From positions 1-20,539 of the forward strand of contig CAKTUP010000014.1 of the NCBI GenBank assembly GCA_934621705.1: DNA of 20,539 bases, given 5' to 3'. The notes below the pieces were generated by a model that was not told where the DNA came from, ran no database searches, and saw only the letters and a list, made by a program, of their open reading frames with translations. The DNA comes from an uncultured Petrimonas sp. (GTDB lineage Bacteria; Bacteroidota; Bacteroidia; Bacteroidales; Dysgonomonadaceae). Each line of letters begins with the position of its first letter. Position 1 is the first letter of the stretch. Both the position numbers and the translations under genes were made by a program. Shown piece after piece: positions 15,801-20,539 of this stretch.

Positions 15801-16223
15801 AAAACAATAACGGAAGTGTATGCGCACGACAATCGAGATTTCGATGCGCGAAATATCGGAATCATTGCTCCTTATCGAAATCAAATTGCACTTATCAAGC
15901 ACAAACTGGCGGAAGCAAAAATTACTGATTGTGAAAATATTATGGTAGATACCGTGGAACGGTTTCAAGGTAGTCAGCGCGATGTGATCATTATTTCATT
16001 CTGTGTAAACAAACCGTATCAACTCAATTTCTTGTGCAACCTGAACGACGACTCCACGGTGGACAGAAAACTAAACGTTTCGCTGACGCGCGCACGTCAA
16101 CAATTATTCATGGTGGGAAATCGGGCGATTCTCAGAAAACATCCGATTTATGCGACGCTGATGGAGTTTTTGAAGGAGAAAACAGTGATAATGAAAAATG
16201 AGAGTATCAACCCAATGAAATAG
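12876..16223 (+). CDS. Dna2-like PD-(D/E)XK nuclease fused to SF1 (UPF1/DNA2-type) helicase
   Basis: 1115 residues. The helicase half is complete. It has Walker A GPPGTGKT (693-700), motif II DEASQ (813-817) and motif III GDHNQLP (837-843). It ends with motif V VERFQGSQRD (from 1027) and motif VI SLTRARQ (1069-1075). The order and wording are those of the UPF1/DNA2/NAM7 SF1B group. Before it lies a RecB/Cas4/Dna2-type nuclease core: Asp343 in GRLDLLQ, Glu356-x-Lys358 in VELKSGK and Gln379-x-x-x-Tyr383. The segment before the core (DASSIAEC...FRNKFE...GNLANFFLDE, 213-254) parallels the Dna2 lead-in. The His expected there is Asn249, and the Cys cluster that binds Fe-S in Dna2 is not seen. Residues 1-150 are helical and unassigned. 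A role in DNA end processing or repair is likely; defence is possible but unsupported. Confidence 0.88.
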   Translation: MLDYNLYFTEIQEISTFESSFNDKLFALKKLLERLSRESTSDESIQFPTLFSRLVFLAQKHQLPKQLEWQLQHLRVRAKEIRKKREELTETEYRSHERAFLNFLQTLSGKETTTSENFFSEPFSLYNEKTLRVQIRKIDKERAEMECLPEKHPGTTVIVKYNVKPDNDALNSSVEQFWEGAQLNLIDFSIDKNGHLIPKLIVLEPDYLIDASSIAECFHDYCVTPMHYFRNKFETLENRSYLLLGNLANFFLDELIFAQNPDEVSFDETFLKSFKQSPFEYTSCQDIASDTDFRDFMQKAHSQFENIKRVIVEDFPQRGIDVRKCTLEPSFFSEKYGFQGRLDLLQINKNEYKIVELKSGKLPFPQYDMGKINLNHEVQTGVYRLMIESVFSAPSRKVEAAILYSSGNISGTNLRFAAEFQQLEKEIINVRNHIVANEHKIMNGDNVTVEQLFWELYATTGFAEQKAKFYTQKIEDFKSVLQQCTPTELSYFYRYIRFISRELYLQKIGDVEYESPTGVASLWNSDFAERAEALDVLFDLSIESIDDSGNDMKIIFRRNHAENDIVNFREGEICIVYPRQNEQDTVLNRQILKGNIAAISREFIEIRFRNKQRNRTFFNENSRWAVEHDTLDTSYNSMYKSLFAFLNAPKQQRDLLLGITEPRAGKNTPKHNDYPENIIQKAMAADDYFLIIGPPGTGKTSIFARRLIEEFHAKPNTNILVLAYTNRAVDELCEAINAAFGRDNNKFIRVGTELSCAEEFRPRLLQNISAKAKSREALRREIESTRIFVSTLASITGKLELFDLKKFDIAIIDEASQILEPQIIGLLPHFEKFIMIGDHNQLPAIVLQKNTASIIHEPELMEIGITNCAHSLFERLLRNCVKNNWAHAYAQLTIQGRMHEQIAAFPSEYFYPQNLLPAQKWQSKPWESSFPETDNIFLQNVSKNRVTFFSTEQLDSQNISSKTNDNEANIVVEIVKTITEVYAHDNRDFDARNIGIIAPYRNQIALIKHKLAEAKITDCENIMVDTVERFQGSQRDVIIISFCVNKPYQLNFLCNLNDDSTVDRKLNVSLTRARQQLFMVGNRAILRKHPIYATLMEFLKEKTVIMKNESINPMK

Positions 16224-16629
16224 CCGGATTTCGTTTCAACAACTCGTGCTGTACATTTTTAATGTCTTGGTCGCTCAACTCCAAAACGGCCGATGTCGGC
16301 TGCGAAAATCCATCCTTCATATAACGGATAATCAACTTATCAATTTTTTCGATTCGCATTTCCAAAACAGCATCAATTTTAATGATTTTGCTCTCCCTTT
16401 TCCCAAAAAGAAAATGAGTTTCAAGCGTGTTTTCGCTGGTCAACACATATTTTATGGGAAAAATAAGGAACAAGACAAATACATATATTATGGCGGAAAA
16501 TAAAGCGATAAAAAAACCTTTGGGTAACACCAGGTAGATAATTGAGAGAACAAGAACTACAACTATCAACAGAGTAAGCAACTCTTTTCGGCCGTATCTA
16601 ACAAAAGTTATTTTATTGTTTTTCATCAT
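16207..16629 (-). CDS. Two-TM protein with C-terminal PH-like region, paralogue A
   Basis: 140 residues; family not firmly recognised. Two TM helices (about 17-36 and 39-60) are followed by a soluble domain of about 80 residues. It shares a register with the upstream gene: KYVLTSENTLETHFLFGKR, a hydrophobic beta pattern, then VLELSDQDIKNVQHELLKRN. The layout resembles small bacterial PH-domain membrane proteins, but this is a guess from pattern. The ATG at 16629 is chosen; the adjacent ATG at 16626 and a GTG at 16635 abutting the upstream stop are alternatives. It is probably co-transcribed with paralogue B. Its 3' end overlaps that of the convergent helicase gene by 17 bp. Confidence 0.65.
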   Translation of the reverse strand: MMKNNKITFVRYGRKELLTLLIVVVLVLSIIYLVLPKGFFIALFSAIIYVFVLFLIFPIKYVLTSENTLETHFLFGKRESKIIKIDAVLEMRIEKIDKLIIRYMKDGFSQPTSAVLELSDQDIKNVQHELLKRNPAISLG

Positions 16630-16635
16630 AATCAC

Positions 16636-17055
16636 TCAACTTATTTCAATCTTAGGATTGCGTTCTAACAATTCGTTTTTCACTTCAATCATATCTGTGT
16701 CACTCAATTCCAGAACTCCGTAAGACGGAGAAAAACCACCTTCTTTTTCATAATCCAAACTCAACCGATGGCCCTTTGAGCTTATTTTCGTAATGCAATC
16801 AATTGGAACAGATAATTTTTTTCTTCGGCCGAAATAAGAGTAAAATTCAATGGTATTTTCAGGGGTTATCGCATATTTTTTAACCACAGAAAACACACCC
16901 ATAAAAAGAAAAATAGTAAAGAAACTTATAATCGTCGATATTGAAGGTGCTATAAAACCAAATAAAACGATCCATACAACCGTTATTATCGGCATAGCAA
17001 TATAAAACCGTCTCATTCCCCTGTTTTTGTAAAATTTTGTGTTGTTTTGTTCCAT
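16636..17055 (-). CDS. Two-TM protein with C-terminal PH-like region, paralogue B
   Basis: 139 residues; family not firmly recognised. Basic N-terminus (FYKNRGMRRFY), two TM helices (about 20-38 and 41-58), then a soluble domain with KKYAITPENTIEFYSYFGRR and a C-terminal VLELSDTDMIEVKNELLERN. It is clearly related to the next gene along the strand (shared K-Y-x-x-T-x-E-N-T, F-G-R/K-R, VLELSD-x-D and ELL-x-R-N-P), so the pair arose by tandem duplication. The start at 17055 is preferred over a longer frame whose extra residues do not look conserved. No clear TAnnTTTG promoter was found upstream. The role is unknown; a membrane-associated scaffold or stress sensor would fit but is not shown. Confidence 0.65.
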   Translation of the reverse strand: MEQNNTKFYKNRGMRRFYIAMPIITVVWIVLFGFIAPSISTIISFFTIFLFMGVFSVVKKYAITPENTIEFYSYFGRRKKLSVPIDCITKISSKGHRLSLDYEKEGGFSPSYGVLELSDTDMIEVKNELLERNPKIEIS

Positions 17056-17148
17056 AGAATTGCCATTATTTTGAAAAATTAGCCATTTCGCTCCACAAAA
17101 CAAAGAAAAGTTTCAGTCCAAATGAATTCTTTGTTACAATAAATTTTG

Positions 17149-17156
17149 TAATTTTG
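17149..17156 (+). promoter_or_regulatory. Promoter -7 element of the tRNA gene
   Basis: TAATTTTG fits TAnnTTTG and ends 11 nt before the tRNA. A TTTG at 17130-17133 lies 15 nt upstream, shorter than the usual spacing, so the -33 assignment is doubtful. Confidence 0.5.
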
Positions 17157-17167
17157 CACGCACAAAT

Positions 17168-17238
17168 TGTCTTATGGTGTAATGGTAGCACAACAGATTC
17201 TGGTCCTGTTTGTCTAAGTTCGAATCTTAGTAAGACAA
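17168..17238 (+). tRNA. tRNA-Gln (anticodon CTG)
   Basis: The cloverleaf can be drawn by hand. The acceptor stem TGTCTTA (17168-17174) pairs perfectly with TAAGACA (17231-17237). The D arm is GTGT/GCAC around AATGGTA. The anticodon arm (17193-17209) has loop TTCTGGT and anticodon CTG at 17200-17202, which reads CAG. The T arm CTAAG/CTTAG is perfect, with loop TTCGAAT. U1-A72 is a glutamine identity feature. Oddities: pair 31-39 is A-C rather than Watson-Crick, and the discriminator base 73 is A. CCA is not encoded. Confidence 0.93.
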
Positions 17239-17243
17239 CGAAT

Positions 17244-17275
17244 AACGGTGGAGTGATTCCGCCGTTTACTTTTTA
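17244..17275. terminator. Terminator after tRNA-Gln
   Basis: A 9-bp stem, AACGGTGGA (17244-17252) with TCCGCCGTT (17258-17266) including one T-G wobble, has a 5-nt loop and a T-rich tail to 17274. It lies between the tRNA and the convergent XRE gene and could serve the tRNA; its role for the minus strand is weaker. Confidence 0.65.
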
Positions 17276-17289
17276 TACGTATTGAGTTT

Positions 17290-17607
17290 TTATCGCGCTA
17301 ATAATTCTAAACGCATCCCCAAGGCATCGGAAATACTTAAAAATGTTGATAACTGCATATCGGTTTCACCGCGCTCCAATAACGCGATGTATTCGCGTTT
17401 CTTACCTATACGTTCCGCGAGTTCTGCCTGTGTTATCTTTTTTTCCTTGCGTTTTTCTCTCAATAATTCAGCATAATACCATGAACGCGCCTTTATATTA
17501 AACGCATCGCGCCCGGTTGTTCCTAACTTACCATGTTCTTTATCAATTAAATCATTAACGGTCGGAAGTTGTGATATTTTTTTCATATCTAATTTTATTG
17601 CGGTCAT
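17290..17607 (-). CDS. XRE-family HTH antitoxin of a RelE/Gp49-type module
   Basis: 105 residues. The N-terminal half (KKISQLPTVNDLIDKEHG...RDAFNIKARSWYYAELLREKR, split here) resembles the antitoxins that pair with Gp49/HigB-like toxins. The C-terminal half is an XRE HTH: ITQAELAERIGKKREYIALL, then ERGETDMQLSTFLSISDALG. It should neutralise the toxin encoded just upstream and repress the operon. Its ATG overlaps the toxin stop by 4 nt (ATGA on the minus strand, 17604-17607), which fixes the start and implies coupled translation. Confidence 0.88.
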   Translation of the reverse strand: MTAIKLDMKKISQLPTVNDLIDKEHGKLGTTGRDAFNIKARSWYYAELLREKRKEKKITQAELAERIGKKREYIALLERGETDMQLSTFLSISDALGMRLELLAR

Positions 17608-17957
17608 AATGTATAACGTTTTAAAATTTCGTTTGCTGTGTTAATTTCTCTCTTATATTGCTTACTGTCTTTTTTCAAAAAAGAATTTAACAATAACACG
17701 CGGGTGCATTGCATAATGTTTAAATTGTCAATCGCAAACAACAATGTTCGATGCTCATTACTGCCTATTGAAATACGCATCTCGTACAACTCCGATGTTT
17801 CCAATTTTTTCACAAACTTTTCGCTGATAACGTACTGCGTTGCAATGATATTTAATATATACTTGTATTTATCCCTAACCTTTTCGGGTTGAGCGTTGTA
17901 ATACTCATCAAATTCAGGCGTTCGGTTGATTTGCCGTATATATTGTAATTTATCCAT
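17604..17957 (-). CDS. RelE/ParE-superfamily toxin, phage Gp49/HigB-like
   Basis: 117 residues starting MDKLQYIRQINRTPEFDEYY. The Gp49-like pattern is visible: a short N-terminal strand and helix pair, KFVKKLETSELYEMRISIG with the basic residues R and K before the strand EHRTLLFAID, then LLLNSFLKKDSKQYKREINT near the C-terminus (the F-x-K-K-x segment is typical). It is probably a ribosome-dependent mRNA nuclease. The toxin comes first and the antitoxin second. The start at 17957 is chosen because a perfect -7 box lies just upstream; a longer frame to 17984 would run through that box. Confidence 0.86.
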   Translation of the reverse strand: MDKLQYIRQINRTPEFDEYYNAQPEKVRDKYKYILNIIATQYVISEKFVKKLETSELYEMRISIGSNEHRTLLFAIDNLNIMQCTRVLLLNSFLKKDSKQYKREINTANEILKRYTL

Positions 17958-17961
17958 ACTA

Positions 17962-17996
17962 CAAAAGTAATATATTTGATACATTCATACAAATAT
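17962..17996 (-). promoter_or_regulatory. Promoter and probable operator of the Gp49/XRE module
   Basis: On the minus strand TACTTTTG (17969-17962) is a perfect -7 box, with TTTG (17993-17990) exactly 20 nt upstream. An inverted repeat ATATTTG (17972-17978) and CAAATAT (17990-17996) spans the spacer and -33 box, a natural place for the XRE antitoxin to block transcription. The -7 box ends 4 nt before the ATG, so the leader is very short or the transcript nearly leaderless. Confidence 0.6.
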
Positions 17997-18016
17997 TTTC
18001 ATAAGAAGTTACGGTG

Positions 18017-18079
18017 CGTAGATTCAACCTACTGATGCATCTTTGGAAAACAAAATTGCATTTGCGCGTTGAATCTACG
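18017..18079. repeat. Nested inverted repeat between divergent operons
   Basis: Perfect 12-bp outer arms CGTAGATTCAAC (18017-18028) and GTTGAATCTACG (18068-18079). Inside, ATGCA (18035-18039) pairs with TGCAT (18057-18061). The two stems are separated by 6 unpaired nt on each side and the loop is 17 nt. There is no T tract. It sits between the toxin-antitoxin promoter and the HD gene promoter. Confidence 0.65.
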
Positions 18080-18125
18080 GGAAGCGAAAAACTTTCTAAA
18101 AACATCTATTGACAAAGATAATTTG

Positions 18126-18133
18126 TACTTTTG
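18126..18133 (+). promoter_or_regulatory. Promoter -7 element of the HD gene
   Basis: TACTTTTG fits TAnnTTTG and ends 26 nt before the ATG at 18160. TTGACA at 18109-18114 lies 14 nt upstream of it, short of the usual spacing. This box also argues that an in-frame TTG at 18109 is not the start. Confidence 0.5.
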
Positions 18134-18159
18134 CACATTCCAACTTGTTACAGCACATC

Positions 18160-19383
18160 ATGCAGCAAAAGCGCAAAATAATCAACGACCCCGTTTTTGG
18201 ATTTATAAACATCCCCGACGAGTTTATTTACGAACTCATTCAGCATCCTTATCTGCAACGGTTGAACCGGATTCGGCAGTTGGGAATGGCGTCGTATGTT
18301 TATCCCGGTGCGCAGCACACGCGGTTTCACCACACCATTGGCGCGATGTACCTGATGGACGTAGCGCTGCGGAATTTGCGCGATAAAGGGCACGAAATCA
18401 CGAAGGACGAGTACCGCGGGGCATTGGCGGCGGTTTTGATGCACGATATCGGCCACACGCCGTTTTCGCATGTGCTGGAAAATACGCTTGCAGCCAACGT
18501 TCATCACGAAGAAATTTCGTTGCTGCTGTTGCAGCAGATTAATGACGAGAAAAAAGGTGCGTTGAATACGGCCATCGATATTTTTCGGGACAATTACCCC
18601 AAACGCTTTCTTCACGAACTGGTTAGCGGACAACTGGATGTTGACCGGCTGGATTACTTGCAGCGCGACAGTTTTTTCACCGGTGTGAGCGAAGGCAGCA
18701 TCGGCGCGGCGCGCATTATGAAAATGCTCGACGTGATTGACGATAAACTGGTGGTGGAATCGAAAGGAATTTATTCGATAGAAAATTTCCTGATGTCGCG
18801 CCGGTTTATGTATTGGCAGGTTTATCTGCACAAAACGGCGGTGGCTTCGGAAAAAATGCTGATAAACACGATAAACCGGGCAAAATACTTGTCGCGAAAC
18901 GGCGAAGATTTGTTTGCATCGCCATCGCTGGCGTTCTTTCTGAAAAACGATATCACGCTGAATGATTTTCGGGAAAATCCGGAAGTGCTGGAACACTTCA
19001 TCAACATTGACGATAACGATATCTGGACAGCACTGAAAGTCTGGAAGTCGCATCCCGATAAGGTTTTATCGCTGTTAAGCAGCGGAATGGTCAACCGGAA
19101 ATTATTTAAAATACAAATTACCAACGAGCCGCATCCGGAAGAAAAAAAGCAGGAATACATCGAGAAATTCGTCCGCAAATACGGAGTTTCGGAAAGCGAA
19201 GCTCAATATTTTGTATCCACCGACTCGCTGGCAACCGATATGTACAACCAGTACGACGAAAGCATCAAAATTCTCTATCGCGACGGCTCCATAAAAGATA
19301 TTTCCACCGCTTCCGATATGTTCAACATTGAGTTGTTATCGAAAACAGTGGAAAAATATTACTTCGCGTATTTGCGGGATTAA
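18160..19383 (+). CDS. HD domain phosphohydrolase (SAMHD1/dGTPase-like family)
   Basis: 407 residues, a usual length for the single-domain bacterial relatives of SAMHD1 and dGTPase. The metal-binding HD set is intact: His58 in HTRFHHTIG, His95-Asp96 in LMHDIGHTPFSH and Asp162 in QLDVDRLDYLQRD. The flanking Arg55 and the DRLDYLQRDSFFTG segment are also typical. It may hydrolyse dNTPs to nucleosides and triphosphate, or act on another phosphate ester; the substrate is not decided by these motifs. The ATG at 18160 is chosen because it follows the promoter and begins the conserved part (NDPVFGFINIPDE). The stop overlaps the stop of the convergent YbaN-like gene (TTAA at 19380-19383). Confidence 0.9.
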   Translation: MQQKRKIINDPVFGFINIPDEFIYELIQHPYLQRLNRIRQLGMASYVYPGAQHTRFHHTIGAMYLMDVALRNLRDKGHEITKDEYRGALAAVLMHDIGHTPFSHVLENTLAANVHHEEISLLLLQQINDEKKGALNTAIDIFRDNYPKRFLHELVSGQLDVDRLDYLQRDSFFTGVSEGSIGAARIMKMLDVIDDKLVVESKGIYSIENFLMSRRFMYWQVYLHKTAVASEKMLINTINRAKYLSRNGEDLFASPSLAFFLKNDITLNDFRENPEVLEHFINIDDNDIWTALKVWKSHPDKVLSLLSSGMVNRKLFKIQITNEPHPEEKKQEYIEKFVRKYGVSESEAQYFVSTDSLATDMYNQYDESIKILYRDGSIKDISTASDMFNIELLSKTVEKYYFAYLRD

Positions 19384-19853
19384 ACGTCGCCTTTCGTATA
19401 ATCTTTCCCTTCCGGAACAAAAAACCAAACCGTTATGGCCCCCAAAAGGCCGGCTGAGAGTATAATGATCTTCAATGTGGGTGCTTTAATAATCAGGAAA
19501 GACGAAATCAAAACCATCGTCCACATCAAAAGAATCACTTTAATTTTCCCTTTTTTCGAGATTCCTTTCCGGCGTTGATAGTTTTTGATGCGCGAACCTA
19601 AAATCTTGTTATTCAATAGCCAATTATACAATCTATCGGAGCTTTTGGCAAACAGGGCGGCCGATAAAAGGGCGAACGGCGTGCACGGAAGCCCGGGAAC
19701 AATGATTCCCAAAACGGCCAAAACCAGCGCCAGCGATCCGCCAATTGCAAATAAGATTCGTTTGGTTTTATTTTTTTCCAGTTCTTTTCTGGCTTCTATT
19801 ACGGTAATTTCTTTTGAAACAGGCTGTGACATTCTTTCTTCCAATTCGTTCAT
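19380..19853 (-). CDS. YbaN family (DUF454) inner-membrane protein
   Basis: 157 residues. The DUF454 signature is clear: LGIIVPGLPCTPFALLSAAL, then FAKSSDRLYNWLLNNKILG and SRIKNYQRRKGISKKGK. Three to four TM helices are expected: one or two in the region around 32-66 and two after the conserved loop (VILLMWTMVLISSFLII and the following hydrophobic stretch). An N-terminal cytosolic extension of about 30 residues (MNELEERMSQPVSKE) precedes the first helix. The function of the family is not established. The start at 19853 is chosen; a longer frame to 19892 would cover the probable promoter. It is convergent with the HD gene and divergent from the phosphatase gene. Confidence 0.87.
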   Translation of the reverse strand: MNELEERMSQPVSKEITVIEARKELEKNKTKRILFAIGGSLALVLAVLGIIVPGLPCTPFALLSAALFAKSSDRLYNWLLNNKILGSRIKNYQRRKGISKKGKIKVILLMWTMVLISSFLIIKAPTLKIIILSAGLLGAITVWFFVPEGKDYTKGDV

Positions 19854-19879
19854 CGACGTACAAAAATGGTTTATGGCTG

Positions 19880-19907
19880 CAAATATAAACAAAAAATGTT
19901 ATCTTTG
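19880..19907. promoter_or_regulatory. Divergent -7 elements between the YbaN-like and phosphatase genes
   Basis: TATATTTG on the minus strand (19887-19880) faces the YbaN-like gene, and TATCTTTG on the plus strand (19900-19907) faces the phosphatase gene. Both match TAnnTTTG exactly and are only 12 nt apart, so RNA polymerase could not easily hold both at once. -33 elements are not clear for either. Confidence 0.5.
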
Positions 19908-19940
19908 CCCTATTGTTTTAGATTATAATTGCTTAACATT

Positions 19941-20444
19941 ATGCAACCTGCCAACGCCAAAAATAAGAAAGTAAACGTTCTTTTTGTCTGTCTCGGAAAC
20001 ATTTGCCGCTCTCCGGCCGCCGAAGGAATTTTCAAAAAAATGGTAGCCGATGAAGGTCTCGAAAACGAAATCTTCGTGGATTCGGCAGGAACTTCGGGGT
20101 GGCACGAAGGCGAGTTGCCCGACGACCGGATGCGTATGCACGGCCAGCGGCGCGGATACGATTTTTCTTCGCGTTCCCGAAAATTCGTTGAAAAAGATTT
20201 TGGCATTTTCGATTATATCATCGTGATGGACGACGACAATTACCGGAACGTGAAAAAACTGGCAAAGTCAAAAGAAGATGTTGCCAAAATCCATTTGATG
20301 ACCGATTTTTCCGATAAATATTCGCATTCACATGTTCCCGACCCATATTACGGCGGTTCATCCGGTTTCGAGTTGGTGATGGATTTGTTGGAAGACGCTT
20401 GTGAGAATCTGCTTAATAGAATAGCAAAGAGCGTTGAGCATTGA
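19941..20444 (+). CDS. Low-molecular-weight protein-tyrosine phosphatase
   Basis: 167 residues. The P-loop VCLGNICRSPAAEGIF gives the nucleophile Cys17 and Arg23 (C-x5-R-S). DPYYGG supplies the general acid Asp134. VDSAGTSGWHEGE (46-58) and VMDDDN are further family marks. It removes phosphate from tyrosine (or arginine) residues in the cytosol; related proteins often control capsule or exopolysaccharide kinases, but no such genes are in view. The ATG at 19941 follows a TATCTTTG box at 19900-19907. The last codons (SVEH) and the TGA stop are formed by TTGAGCA heptamers, so the length of the protein tail depends on the repeat. Confidence 0.93.
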   Translation: MQPANAKNKKVNVLFVCLGNICRSPAAEGIFKKMVADEGLENEIFVDSAGTSGWHEGELPDDRMRMHGQRRGYDFSSRSRKFVEKDFGIFDYIIVMDDDNYRNVKKLAKSKEDVAKIHLMTDFSDKYSHSHVPDPYYGGSSGFELVMDLLEDACENLLNRIAKSVEH

Positions 20445-20539
20445 GCATTGAGCATTGAGCATCCATCATCCATCATCCATCATCCATCATCCATCATCCA
20501 TCATCCATCATCCATCATCCATCATCCATCATCCATCAT
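20434..20539 (+). repeat. Two adjoining heptamer arrays, cut by the window end
   Basis: Four units of TTGAGCA (20434-20461) are followed without a gap by eleven units of TCCATCA plus one base (20462-20539), all exact. The array overlaps the phosphatase stop codon and continues beyond the window, so its full copy number is unknown. Confidence 0.95.

Noticed and set aside
16207..17055. Calling the helicase and the two membrane proteins a single defence system
   Set aside because: They are convergent, not co-transcribed, and the only link is adjacency; without neighbourhood conservation it is unsupported.
17168..17289. Integration site at the 3' end of tRNA-Gln
   Set aside because: No second copy of the tRNA end was noticed in the window and no integrase gene is present.
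20434..20539. CRISPR array at the window end
   Set aside because: Units are 7 nt with no spacers; this is a simple tandem repeat.

Overview
The window reads as chromosomal DNA of a Bacteroidota bacterium, most likely order Bacteroidales. The signs are promoters of the Bacteroidota type (a TAnnTTTG -7 element, in the better cases with a TTTG or TTG about 19-21 bp upstream), almost no Shine-Dalgarno sequences, the START-like domain protein, the NagB-type tail with a PIG-L-like C-terminus, and a long LptF/LptG-family permease. Genus cannot be read from this sequence. No prophage, insertion sequence or CRISPR array is visible.

Layout. 1-1735: the 3' end of a NagB-like gene, a terminator, a secreted dienelactone-hydrolase-family protein and a START-like protein. 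1818-2641: a self-contained HigBA toxin-antitoxin module with its own promoter, an inverted repeat across the -7 box, and a terminator. 2679-7487: a tightly packed unit of LptF/G permease, ribBA and rmuC. 7596-8146: a DUF433/DUF5615 toxin-antitoxin pair. 8167-10489: kbl and tdh, the two-step threonine-to-glycine pathway, ended by a perfect palindrome. 10542-12258: a zinc-ribbon membrane protein divergent from a GNAT acetyltransferase, each with a recognisable promoter. 12346-12714: dgkA. 12725-12867: an 80-bp nested palindrome and a leader hairpin. 12876-16223: a 1115-residue nuclease-helicase of Dna2-like architecture. 16207-17055 (minus): two tandem paralogous two-TM proteins. 17168-17238: tRNA-Gln(CTG). 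17290-17957 (minus): a third toxin-antitoxin module (RelE/Gp49-like plus XRE). 18160-20444: an HD phosphohydrolase, a YbaN-family membrane protein and a low-molecular-weight tyrosine phosphatase.

Most genes are housekeeping (riboflavin synthesis, LPS transport, threonine catabolism, lipid recycling, genome maintenance), with three unrelated type II toxin-antitoxin modules inserted among them. The most unusual structural feature is period-7 DNA. Heptamer arrays lie at three gene boundaries (5953-5994, 9365-9463, 20434-20539). In the first they include both the stop codon of ribBA and the start codon of rmuC, in the second they form the tdh leader, and in the third they supply the end of the phosphatase gene and run off the window. 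Two nested palindromes (12725-12804 and 18017-18079) and one simple perfect palindrome (10502-10525) add to the non-coding repeat content. The nuclease-helicase, which has a Dna2/Cas4-type nuclease core but no visible Fe-S cysteine set, is the protein most worth follow-up.
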